From the NCBI GenBank assembly GCA_024460105.1, contig JANFXS010000004.1:309323-373322 (forward strand): a stretch of DNA of 64,000 nucleotides, given 5' to 3'. Every line of letters starts with the position of its first letter. Position 1 is the stretch's first letter. The stretch is from Anaerotignum faecicola (lineage in GTDB: Bacteria; Bacillota; Clostridia; Lachnospirales; Anaerotignaceae). This document shows positions 54,509 through 61,636 of the stretch, one piece after another. The notes beneath the pieces are model-generated. The model was given only the letters and a program-made list of their open reading frames with translations. It was not told the DNA's origin and searched no databases. Both the position numbers and the translations under genes were made by a program.

Positions 54509-54682
54509 GTGAAAAATTATATAGAAGAAAGGGCAATCGAGGTTGCCCGGTTTATTGTCAATTCAAATGCAACGGTGCGTGAAACTGCCAAGAAATTCGG
54601 CGTAAGCAAAAGCACGGTACATTCGGACGTAACAAAATATGAAGGTTTAAAACATCCGCTTTACGGCATGTACTATTCTTAA
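54509..54682 (+). CDS. spoIIID: spoIIID, 5' part, interrupted (truncated product)
   Basis: From GTG 54509 (AGGAGGA site at 54497-54503) the frame reads MKNYIEERAIEVARFIVNSN, then ATVRETAKKFGVSKSTVH, the N-terminal half and helix-turn-helix of the sporulation regulator SpoIIID. After His38 it leaves the family and ends 19 residues later in an unrelated tail (SDVTKYEGLKHP). The missing C-terminal half lies at 61322-61489 in the same strand and phase. As it stands the product is a 57-residue stump that lacks the basic C-terminal region known to help DNA binding. See the intervening element entry. Confidence 0.93.
   Translation: MKNYIEERAIEVARFIVNSNATVRETAKKFGVSKSTVHSDVTKYEGLKHPLYGMYYS
54620..54638 (+). 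other. attL-like junction of the spoIIID element
   Basis: The core CA (54620-54621) is followed by TTCGGACGTAACAAAAT (54622-54638). This 17-bp half is the exact reverse complement of the half at the right end. The chromosomal half on the left is the spoIIID helix-turn-helix coding sequence ending in CGGTA. Confidence 0.88.
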
Positions 54683-54723
54683 CGAGCACGTCATAAGATA
54701 GTTCAGTAATAAGTTTTGAGGCG

Positions 54724-54903
54724 GTGGCCGACATAGATAAAAAGAGGCTTATATTTGAATTTTGCAACCCGAACACCGAAAAAAAGACTTTTGAATACAT
54801 AACGAAAATATTATTGGAAAGCAGTTTTTTGAGGATTGAAAAGGAGGTTAAAAGGCAGAGTGAAATTTCGGCTTTGCATAACGGAAGAAGTTTGGAAATT
54901 TGA
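54724..54903 (+). CDS. Small hypothetical protein near the left end of the element
   Basis: A 59-residue frame from GTG 54724: MADIDKKRLIFEFCNPNTEK, KTFEYITKILLESSFLRIEKEV, ending in NGRSLEI. It has natural composition with amphipathic helices and a GAGG close upstream, although the spacing to the GTG is short. Short proteins with an FEFCNPNT-like segment are familiar from clostridial mobile elements, but I cannot name the family. A second frame beginning at GTG 54859 overlaps it; only one is likely real. Confidence 0.4.
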   Translation: MADIDKKRLIFEFCNPNTEKKTFEYITKILLESSFLRIEKEVKRQSEISALHNGRSLEI

Positions 54904-55069
54904 TTGGATGCATCAATGTTTGCTTAAACAGGATACAGCCGTTTTGCATGAAGCAATTATTTTTATAAGGCGGTTGGATAAATATACCGTCCTGATGCAA
55001 TGCGGCGAAGGTTTAAGTTTTTAAAAGATCAAAGTTTTTCCGTGCTATGCGCAAGTATTTTACGCCGTA

Positions 55070-55098
55070 GGCCGTTTCTTTTCGGAAACGGCTTTTTT
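55070..55098 (+). terminator. Intrinsic terminator inside the element
   Basis: GCCGTTTC (55071-55078) pairs with GAAACGGC (55085-55092), followed by six Ts. Confidence 0.8.
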
Positions 55099-55229
55099 CA
55101 ACGTACGCTTTGACATGAATAATCCGCAAACTTTACAGGCGGAATAAGACGCTTATAACGGGAAGAGTTTCCTTTAATAAAGTGAAAACGGGTTCCGCGG
55201 CCGTATTCAAGATTAAAGGAGGTTTTGTT

Positions 55230-55729
55230 ATGAACGATATAAAAGGTTTATCGCATTTGAAGTTTCAGTTTACAAGAGCGCGCACGGTTTTAACGGCAAT
55301 AGCCGTGTTAAAGCCGTTTGCCGAGAGGATTTTGAGCCTGCGCGTTTTTGATTTGCTCTTATGCCGCTGACGTCCGTTAAAACTCTCAGGCATTGCAAGG
55401 GGAATTTATTTTCACTTCAAGACGCATAGGCGCCGATACGGCAGATACTATCCAAGCATATGCAGTACGGAAATTCGGAAAATTTTTCCTTATGAAGCGT
55501 GGCGCTTGTAAACCGAAGCTAGGGGAAATATAAATATCATATCATACTTTCTACGAAATGCGGAAGATTGGAAGTATATGGCAGGATATAAGCTGATATT
55601 GGAGAATTTAAGAAATTTGTTCGGAGGGAAAAAGCGGAAATACTAGAATCGCAGGCATGTCCGGAACAAATCCATATGTCAGCGAAAATGCCGCCGGTTT
55701 ATAACTGTATGGCGAATATATTTTTATAA
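55230..55729 (+). pseudogene. IS200/IS605-type transposase TnpA, broken by a dispersed repeat
   Basis: A perfect AAAGGAGG site precedes ATG 55230, and the frame opens MNDIKGLSHLK, the usual N-terminus of IS200 TnpA. At 55261 a subtype A repeat intervenes. From 55523 the reading continues as KYKYHIILSTKCGRLEVYGRI, stop, ADIGEFKKFVRREKAEILES, then QACPEQIHM, the TnpA body with its degraded HUH region. One internal stop and the lost second half make it non-functional. It records an IS200-family insertion within the spoIIID element that was later hit by the repeat. Confidence 0.72.
55261..55521. repeat. Dispersed inverted-repeat element, subtype A, copy 5, inside tnpA
   Basis: A 261-bp copy. The left end TTTCAGTTTACAAGAGCGCG and the right end GGCGCTTGTAAACCGAAGCT flank TAACGGCAATAGCCGTGTTA, TGACGTCCGTTAAAACTCTC and AAATTTTTCCTT blocks. 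Part of the first inner arm is deleted. It sits exactly between two parts of one transposase frame, which dates its insertion after that gene. Confidence 0.82.
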
Positions 55730-55856
55730 CGGTATGGAATTTTTATAGCAGGCGTTATTGAATGGAACGGACGCCTTTTGGGGCGGGGATAAAAATTTGA
55801 AGATTATTTTTGAAGATTAGTATATATTCAATATTATTGTCAAGGGGGATGGGCTT

Positions 55857-57374
55857 ATGAATAACGCCGCGGCGTACTGCCGTGTTTCCACCGACAAGAC
55901 GGATCAGCTTAACAGCCTGGAAACACAAAAAGCGTTTTTTACGGAATATGCGCGGAAAGAAGGCGTTAACCTTGTGCGTATTTATGCCGACGAAGGAATA
56001 TCGGGAACAAAAGTAAAAAAACGGAAAGAATTTCAAAAACTTATGGAGGACGCCGAAAACGGGAAGTTCGATATTGTTTTGGTTAAGGACATTTCGAGGT
56101 TTGCAAGAAATACCGTAGATCTGCTTCAAAATATCAGAAGCCTTAAATCTATGGGTATACCGACGCATTTTATAACTTCGAATATGAATTCCTTGGGGGA
56201 CAGCGAATTTACGCTGACTATATTCGGCGCAATGGCGCAGGAGGAAAGCGCAAATATTTCCAAAAGGGTTAAATTCGGCAAAAAAATGAATGCCGAAAAA
56301 GGCAGGGTGCCTAATATAGTTTACGGATATGATAAAATTGCCGGGGATTATTTCAGCCTGAAACCGAACGAGCGTGAGCAGGAAATTATAAAACAGATTT
56401 TCAACTGGTATACCGAAGAAGGAAACGGCGCGCTGAAAATTTCAAATATGCTCAACTCCAAAGGCGTGACGACAAAACGGGGATGCAAATGGAGCCAAAA
56501 CGCCGTATGCCGCATATTGTCCAATAGGATATATATAGGGGAGGTTATAAACGGAAAACAGGAAATTGTCGATTTCCTTACAAGCAGAAGGGAAAACAGG
56601 GATAAATCGGAATGGTTTATAACAGAAAAACCGGAACTGAAAATTATAGAAAACGGGCAGTTTGAAAAGGCGCAGGAGATACTGCACAGCAGACGCGAAA
56701 GTTTTAATATGAACGGGGAAAGGCACAGCAATAAATTCCTTTTCAGCACGCTTATTAAATGCAGGGAATGCGGCTGGTCGTTCAGGCGGACTGTACGCAC
56801 ATACAAAAATACATATGTTAAGTGGACATGCTCGGGGCGAAGCGGCCATGGGGCCGATACTTGCGGAAACCGTACGGTTATCGGCGAGGATGAACTTATA
56901 AATGAAATTGACAGATATTTTGAAGCGGTATTGAAATCAAAAAAAGATATTTCGGATTATATGGCGTCGGAATTTGCAAAACGGTATAAAGAGGAAAATA
57001 CGGGGCGGAAAAATGAATTTTCTCTGAGGAGAAGGCTTGAAAAGATCAAAAAATTAAGGGAAAAATATATGGATATGTATGCCGATGATTTAATAAGCAG
57101 GGAAGAACTCAACGAAAAAATAGGGGGCATGAAAACGGAAATAGAAACAGTTGAAAACGAATTGGAATTTTATGCGTCGGAATCCGAAAATATGGAGCGG
57201 CTGGATTGTATTGTAAAAAATACTTTTAAAACTTTGGAAGGAGCGGCGTCGGTCAGGAATATGACAAACGAACAGCTTAAACGGATAATAGATCGTATTG
57301 AGGTGGGAAGAGACGGCAGGGTTGATATTTATCTCAAAGCCTTTGGGGAAACAACTCCCATGCGAGGAATATGA
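55857..57374 (+). CDS. Large serine recombinase of the spoIIID element
   Basis: A 505-residue large serine recombinase. The resolvase catalytic domain (about 1-150) has YCRVSTDKTDQ with nucleophile Ser11, YADEGISGTK, DIVLVKDISRFARNTVDLL and LTIFGAMAQEESANISKRVK. The recombinase domain (about 160-270) has YGYDKIAGDYFSLKPNEREQEIIKQIFNWY and TKRGCKWSQNAVCRILSNRIYIGEV. A zinc ribbon (KCRECGW and WTCSGR...TCGN, about 303-340) and a coiled-coil (about 370-440) follow. Size and domain plan match SpoIVCA-type recombinases. GGGGGAT lies before ATG 55857. It is the expected agent of element excision. Confidence 0.95.
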   Translation: MNNAAAYCRVSTDKTDQLNSLETQKAFFTEYARKEGVNLVRIYADEGISGTKVKKRKEFQKLMEDAENGKFDIVLVKDISRFARNTVDLLQNIRSLKSMGIPTHFITSNMNSLGDSEFTLTIFGAMAQEESANISKRVKFGKKMNAEKGRVPNIVYGYDKIAGDYFSLKPNEREQEIIKQIFNWYTEEGNGALKISNMLNSKGVTTKRGCKWSQNAVCRILSNRIYIGEVINGKQEIVDFLTSRRENRDKSEWFITEKPELKIIENGQFEKAQEILHSRRESFNMNGERHSNKFLFSTLIKCRECGWSFRRTVRTYKNTYVKWTCSGRSGHGADTCGNRTVIGEDELINEIDRYFEAVLKSKKDISDYMASEFAKRYKEENTGRKNEFSLRRRLEKIKKLREKYMDMYADDLISREELNEKIGGMKTEIETVENELEFYASESENMERLDCIVKNTFKTLEGAASVRNMTNEQLKRIIDRIEVGRDGRVDIYLKAFGETTPMRGI

Positions 57375-57381
57375 AACGGGA

Positions 57382-57420
57382 GCGTTAAGCCATAAGGCTT
57401 AACGCATTTGCCGTTTTATT
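57382..57420 (+). terminator. Hairpin terminator between convergent genes
   Basis: GCGTTAAGCC, ATAA, GGCTTAACGC is a perfect 10-bp stem, followed by a T-rich stretch. It separates the recombinase from the convergent iron-sulfur gene. Confidence 0.72.
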
Positions 57421-57994
57421 TTAAATATTTATGGTTGAGCCCTTTGCACATGAGCTGCGTCATGGTTCCCATAGGGCAGTATACGCACCATGAACGCGGT
57501 TTGAAAAGCGCCATCGTTATCATGCCGAGAAGCGTCGACGTAAGCATTACGCTGTAAAAACCAAAGGCAAACTGCGCCGTCCACGGCGGCAGTGAAGAAC
57601 CGTTATACGCCCATTGCCAAGGAAGCTTAAATGTCCAAAAAAGGGTTATGGTTTCTTTCAGACTTCCTCCGGCAAAAACAAGGTATGTTGTAAAAAGCAT
57701 TTGAAGAAACATTGCCATAAAAAATGCAAGGAATCCATACCTAAAGGCTTTTGATTTAAGAAATTTAGGAACGTCTTTTTTGCGGGACAGGCCAAAACGT
57801 CCCCCCAGCAGTTCAAAGAGCTGCCCGCGGCCGCAGTAGCGGTTGCAGTAAGCCTTGTTTTTTCCTATGACGGAAATCAAAAGGGGCGTTATAAAGCACA
57901 ACATGCCGAGCCAGGCGAACATTATGTTGAAAAAGCCCAAGGCAATATATAATACAGAAACAATCCACATATAGTCATACCAGTGTTTTTTCAT
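57416..57994 (-). CDS. NapH/CcoG-like iron-sulfur membrane protein
   Basis: A 192-residue protein with about four membrane helices (MWIVSVLYIALGFFNIMFAWLGMLCFITPLLI; YGFLAFFMAMFLQMLFTTYLVFA; FYSVMLTSTLLGMITMALF). Two cysteine clusters, CNRYCGRGQLFELLGG and WCVYCPMGTMTQLMCKG, lie on the same side, as in NapH-type quinol/electron carriers. The C-terminal ferredoxin part is absent and is provided by the separate gene upstream. The start was set at ATG 57994, after a GGAGGT. A 4-bp overlap links it to that ferredoxin. The electron partner is unknown. Confidence 0.82.
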   Translation of the reverse strand: MKKHWYDYMWIVSVLYIALGFFNIMFAWLGMLCFITPLLISVIGKNKAYCNRYCGRGQLFELLGGRFGLSRKKDVPKFLKSKAFRYGFLAFFMAMFLQMLFTTYLVFAGGSLKETITLFWTFKLPWQWAYNGSSLPPWTAQFAFGFYSVMLTSTLLGMITMALFKPRSWCVYCPMGTMTQLMCKGLNHKYLK

Positions 57995-58203
57995 GTCCAA
58001 ACCTCCTTTATTTCTATTACGGAAGCGGGGCATGCCTTTTTGCATATGCCGCAGCCGACGCATAAATCGGAGTTTACAACGGCGTACGCCCCTTTAAAAA
58101 CGGATATTGCATTTTTCGGACAGGCTTTTACACAGCAGCCGCAGGAAACGCATAAATTTATGTCTGCAAAAGCTTTTTTTGCAGGGCGTTTTTTATTTTC
58201 CAT
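57991..58203 (-). CDS. 2[4Fe-4S] ferredoxin-like protein
   Basis: A 70-residue protein with two complete clusters: CVSCGCCVKACPKNAI and CVGCGICKKACPASVI. The short basic N-terminus (MENKKRPAKKAFADIN) precedes them. It overlaps the NapH-like membrane protein by 4 bp, so the two likely form an electron-transfer pair. GGGGGA lies upstream on the minus strand. The Crp/Fnr regulator gene lies 139 bp upstream on the same strand. Confidence 0.92.
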   Translation of the reverse strand: MENKKRPAKKAFADINLCVSCGCCVKACPKNAISVFKGAYAVVNSDLCVGCGICKKACPASVIEIKEVWT

Positions 58204-58342
58204 ATTTAATCCCCCTTTAAGCCTTCGAATATAAAAACCGTCGGCTGTTTAAAAACAAAGCGGCGGCTTTTAATTAAAGGCGGTTATGGCGGATATTTTA
58301 TTTTAAGCGGCGTTTTTTTTCAGTGATAAAATCACAATTCGG

Positions 58343-58993
58343 CTATCTGTCAGCAAGGTCTTTCAGTTTATCGGCGTCGGTTATAAGTATAACGCCCCTT
58401 GAAAGCTTAACTATCCCCTCAGACTGGAAATATTTGAGCATCCTTGTGACAACCTCGCGGGCAGTGCCTATATGCGACGCTATCCTGTCGTGCGTTATGG
58501 TAAGCAGGCGCCTGTTTTCAACTTCGCTCTCCTCAAGCAGGAAGGAAGCTATGCGGCTGTCCATCCGTTTAAAAAGTATCTGTTCCATAAGCCACATTAC
58601 GTTGCTGAAGCGGGCCGCCATAATTTTGTTCGTAAAGTTTGCGGCCGCGGCGGACGTTTCCATTATCCCCTGATAAACGGCGTGGGGTATTTCTATTATT
58701 TCGGAGTCGGTTTCGGCCTCTATGAGTATATCGAATTTTATGTTTTCAAGCATGCATGATGCGGAAAAAAGGCAGAAATCGCCTTTTAAAAGGCGGTATA
58801 GCGTTACCTCGCGGCCGTCATAGGAATTTATAAACACGCGCAGGCGGCCTTTTGAAACCGCATATAAGGAAGAACCGCTTTTTAAAAGTTTCCCTTTTTC
58901 AACGGCGGCCGTTTTTGAGGCTTCAGTCAGTTCGCGGCGTTGGGCAGGCGTAATTTCATCCCACATACCGCGGAAAAAATATTCAAGATCCAT
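58343..58993 (-). CDS. Crp/Fnr family transcriptional regulator
   Basis: A 216-residue protein. The cyclic-nucleotide-binding-like beta-roll (about 20-125: KLLKSGSSLYAVSKGRLRVFINSYDGREVTLYRLLKGDFCLFSAS), a dimerisation helix (about 125-150) and a winged helix (about 150-216: LTITHDRIASHIGTAREVVTRMLKYFQSEGIVKLSRGVILI) are in order. No cluster of N-terminal cysteines of the FNR type is present, so it is not an obvious [4Fe-4S] oxygen sensor. It lies upstream of the ferredoxin pair and probably controls it. Trios of this type are often linked to nitric oxide or redox stress; that link is inference. Confidence 0.9.
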   Translation of the reverse strand: MDLEYFFRGMWDEITPAQRRELTEASKTAAVEKGKLLKSGSSLYAVSKGRLRVFINSYDGREVTLYRLLKGDFCLFSASCMLENIKFDILIEAETDSEIIEIPHAVYQGIMETSAAAANFTNKIMAARFSNVMWLMEQILFKRMDSRIASFLLEESEVENRRLLTITHDRIASHIGTAREVVTRMLKYFQSEGIVKLSRGVILITDADKLKDLADR

Positions 58994-59207
58994 TATATAC
59001 CTCCGACATGGCGGCTCATGTTTTGAGAGCCGGCTTATAACATGGTTATGCGGTTTTGCAGCTTGGCCGCAAAACCGAATTTGGATTATTAATTGTAAAC
59101 TGAAGATAAGTATACCATATGCATGGTTTTATTAAAAGAATGACATTTTTGAGTTTTAAACAGCAAATTAGTTAGATTTATGAATGAATATTTGTTGATA
59201 ACTGCTC

Positions 59208-59236
59208 TTGACAAAGCAGAGTGTTTGTTCTAAGAT
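59208..59236 (+). promoter_or_regulatory. Sigma-A promoter of the small HTH gene
   Basis: TTGACA at 59208-59213 and TAAGAT at 59231-59236 with a 17-bp spacer. Confidence 0.7.
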
Positions 59237-59314
59237 AAACTATCATAAAAAAATGTGTATTATTATGCATTGAATGTATGGGCAAATATTAATCAAAAAA
59301 GGAGGTAATTGAAA

Positions 59315-59506
59315 ATGCCGGCAGACGTCAAATTTTTAACAATAGATGACGTAAGCGAAATGCTTCAGGTTACGCGTACCACAGTCTATAATTTGAAAAA
59401 GCAGGGGATGCCTTTTATCAAGCTTGGGAAAAACATCCGTTTTGATCAAAAGGAAGTTATCGATTGGGTTCGTTCCAACAGCCACAGCGCTGCCAAGGAC
59501 AAATAG
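59315..59506 (+). CDS. Excisionase-like helix-turn-helix protein
   Basis: A 63-residue protein: FLTIDDVSEMLQVTRTTVYNLKKQGMPFIKLGKNIRFDQKEVIDWVRSN is a winged helix of the MerR/excisionase (HTH_17) type. ATG 59315 follows a strong AAAAGGAGG. Because it sits in the same element as a serine recombinase, it could be a recombination directionality factor. Equally, such small HTH proteins regulate metabolic genes, for example the hydrolase downstream. It has a good vegetative promoter, so if it is a directionality factor it is present before sporulation. Confidence 0.82.
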   Translation: MPADVKFLTIDDVSEMLQVTRTTVYNLKKQGMPFIKLGKNIRFDQKEVIDWVRSNSHSAAKDK

Positions 59507-60302
59507 CGGGGCAACATAAATGACTGTATGCGGATGGCGGTTTGCCTTGAATTTATTTTCAATCGCCGTTTTGGTTTTTATATTGTGATCTTGTTTTTAA
59601 TGAGCGCTTTTCTTATAAAGAAGGCGCTTAATTCATATGAAGAACAAAACTTTGCAGATGAACGCTTGCAGTTTGGCGTGTTATTTATATATAGACATAT
59701 AGAATGCCGGTAAAATACGTTATATATTTATTGGTGTTAGTTTCGGATTACAAGGGCGCGCATGTTTCACATGGAAAGTTTTCCGTATTTCGGCGTTGCA
59801 TATGCTTTCCGTAGGAAATTCTGAGCCGGCATGCTTTTTGCTTACTCTTAAACCGCTAATGCCGTTTTTGACTATTGATGCGGCATGGAGAAAATTTTTT
59901 GTTATACATGGAGTAAATATGCAGGCTTGCCGGCAAGCGCGTTTGCGCCTGGATGTACCGAAAAAATGTATTCAAAGGCTGCGGCGGCGTCCGTTTTCCG
60001 CGGACTTGGGACAGGGGTTTATTACGCCTGATTTTGATATTGACCGCTTTTAGGAGAACATGTTAGTTTTCTGTTACCGCCGTTATAGTTATTGGGGAGG
60101 CTTTCGTCGGGTATGAATTTGACTTTGGCAGGTTTGCAGGGTACGGGACGGATCATCATGTTAAGCAAGGATGAGGAATGTTATGACGGGCCAGGCGGAT
60201 TTATCAGGGGACTGATCGGGCGTTTAAAGCGTTTAAAACTGTAAAGGCAGTTATGCGGATTTTATTCATGTTTAAATATGATACGTATTAGGAGGAAGAA
60301 TT
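59507..60302. other. Intergenic region in the element
   Basis: No supported gene. It contains the mixed repeat copy at 59737, and the leader of the nitrilase gene. A 61-codon frame at 59528-59713 begins without a ribosome site. Confidence 0.4.
59737..59968. repeat. Dispersed inverted-repeat element, mixed or truncated copy
   Basis: The left end TTAGTTTCGGATTACAAGGG is clear. Later blocks GGAGAAAATTTTTTGTTATA, GTAAATATGCAGGCTTGCCG and GCAAGCGCGTTTGCGCCTGG match subtype B. No right terminal repeat is found, so the copy is truncated or rearranged; the right boundary given is approximate. Confidence 0.55.
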
Positions 60303-61127
60303 ATGAAAATTACCGTTTCATGCGTACAGATGGAGCCGAAAACGGCAGACGTAGAGGCTAACCTTTCAAAAATGAAAGAGTTTATTGAGAAAATTAAGGA
60401 GGAATATCCTAAAACAAATCTGGTTATATTTCCGGAACTTGCCATAAGCGGGTATGAAGCTTCAAAGGAAGAATTTCACAGTATGGCCGAAACTATTACG
60501 GACGGCAGGAGCATTAAATTCATGGCCCGGCTTGCCGCCGAATACAATATGCACATCGTTTATGGGTTCCCTGAAAGGGATTTGCATGTTAAGGATGTGC
60601 TTTATAATTCCGCAGTGATGATAAACAATAAGGGAAATGTAATGGGTTCATACAGAAAGGTACATCCATTTGACAATGAGAAAACATGGTGCCGAAGCGG
60701 GAGCGATTTTCCTGTATTTGATACGGAAATAGGGAGAATAGGAATTATGATTTGCTGGGACACCGCATTCCCCGAAACGGCAAGGATATATGCGCTTAAG
60801 GGATGCGACTTGCTTGTTGTAAGCACAAACTGGGAAAAGCCTTATGAAAGCGACTGGGATCTGGTAACCAGGGCCAGGGCTTTTGATAATACCCTGCATC
60901 TTGCGGCGGCAAACAGGGTCGGTTTCGACAAGGCCCTCGGCTTTTTCGGCAGGAGCAAAATTATCGATCCGGCTGGGAACGAAATTGCCGCGCTGAATGA
61001 AGAGAAAGAAGGAATTATATCTGCCGAAATAGATCTTTCTCTTACAGAAAAAGAACGTGCGCGCTACTATACGTTTTTTAAAGACAGGCGTCCTGAATTA
61101 TACGATGAAATTGTAAGGATATATTAA
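60303..61127 (+). CDS. Carbon-nitrogen hydrolase family protein (nitrilase superfamily)
   Basis: A 274-residue protein with the Glu-Lys-Cys triad: VIFPELAISGYE (Glu45), GSYRKVHPF (Lys119) and GIMICWDTAFPETAR (Cys151). The RARAFDNTLHLAAANRVG block is typical. It should hydrolyse an amide or nitrile; omega-amidase, N-carbamoyl-amine hydrolase and other branches are possible and cannot be told apart here. AGGAGGA precedes ATG 60303. It is the last gene of the element and is not related to sporulation or recombination, so it looks like cargo. Confidence 0.9.
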   Translation: MKITVSCVQMEPKTADVEANLSKMKEFIEKIKEEYPKTNLVIFPELAISGYEASKEEFHSMAETITDGRSIKFMARLAAEYNMHIVYGFPERDLHVKDVLYNSAVMINNKGNVMGSYRKVHPFDNEKTWCRSGSDFPVFDTEIGRIGIMICWDTAFPETARIYALKGCDLLVVSTNWEKPYESDWDLVTRARAFDNTLHLAAANRVGFDKALGFFGRSKIIDPAGNEIAALNEEKEGIISAEIDLSLTEKERARYYTFFKDRRPELYDEIVRIY

Positions 61128-61304
61128 AGTTTAAATAAAGACGGCGGGCTGACGCTTTGGCACAGACTGTTTTTTTAATTAAAAAATACGGCGGCTTATC
61201 GTCCGCTTGTTTTATTCATAATGCCATGTAATATATTTCAGTATTTAAACGGGAGCCGAAGTTCCAGCTTTTTTCAGCTTAATTAAGAAATTTAAAACCG
61301 CGGC

Positions 61305-61323
61305 ATTTTGTTACGTCCGAACA
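61305..61323 (+). other. attR-like junction of the spoIIID element
   Basis: ATTTTGTTACGTCCGAA (61305-61321) is the element half and CA (61322-61323) the core, followed directly by spoIIID codons AAA GAC ATA ACT in phase with the left part. Confidence 0.88.
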
Positions 61324-61489
61324 CAAAGACATAACTGACCGTATAGAAAAGCTGGACCCGGCCTTGGCAAGCAATGTGCGCAAAGTGCTTGAAGTCAACA
61401 AAGCAGAAAGGCACATCAGGGGCGGGCTTGCTACGAAGGAGAAGTACATGCATATAATGCAGAACGGAAGAAAGCAGAATAATTCATAA
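61322..61489 (+). CDS. spoIIID: spoIIID, 3' part, separated
   Basis: Without its own start signals this frame gives HKDITDRIEKLDPALASNVRK, VLEVNKAERHIRGGLATKEK, then YMHIMQNGRKQNNS, the C-terminal half of SpoIIID, including the conserved HIRGG-ATK-KY basic segment. It runs from the right CA core to TAA 61487-61489. Joined to 54509-54621 it makes a full-length regulator with no mismatch in phase or family pattern. A strong terminator follows. Sequence conservation (no stops, normal motifs) says the 3' half is still under selection. Confidence 0.93.
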   Translation, partial: HKDITDRIEKLDPALASNVRKVLEVNKAERHIRGGLATKEKYMHIMQNGRKQNNS

Positions 61490-61495
61490 CAGTAT

Positions 61496-61536
61496 ACGGC
61501 CTTTAAGAACCCATGAGGTTTTAAAGGCCGTTTTTT
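61496..61536 (+). terminator. Intrinsic terminator after spoIIID
   Basis: ACGGCCTTTAA (61496-61506) pairs with TTAAAGGCCGT (61521-61531), followed by Ts. Confidence 0.88.
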
Positions 61537-61636
61537 ATTGCATGGGAATATATTTGCCCTTCCAATACGGGCGTCGTTAGGGTATAATATTTAAACGGCG
61601 TGACGGCTGAAAAATATTGAAAAGGGCGGGGATAAT

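Larger units (their letters stand above)
54620..61321 (+). mobile_element. spoIIID intervening element, skin-like, 6,702 bp
   Basis: Cutting from the left CA to the right CA restores a single 93-codon frame (54509-54621 plus 61324-61489) that encodes a 92-residue SpoIIID, against 93 residues in B. subtilis. Ends are 17-bp perfect inverted repeats around the CA core. Inside lie a large serine recombinase, a small HTH protein with its own sigma-A promoter, a Crp/Fnr regulator, two iron-sulfur genes, a nitrilase homologue, a decayed IS200-like gene and two dispersed repeats. No phage structural genes are present. The architecture is that of elements excised from the mother-cell chromosome in sporulation (skin in sigK). 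Excision itself is inferred. Confidence 0.9.

Noticed and set aside
54859..55024. A second small frame beginning at GTG 54859 after AAGGAGG
   Set aside because: It overlaps the more protein-like 59-residue frame in another phase. The AAGGAGG falls inside that frame, and only one can be real.
59528..59713. A 61-codon frame after the HTH gene of the element
   Set aside because: A hydrophobic stretch is present but there is no ribosome site, so I treat it as chance.
54620..61321. Reading the element as a prophage
   Set aside because: No capsid, terminase, tail, portal or lysis gene is present; only recombinase, a small HTH protein and metabolic or redox cargo.
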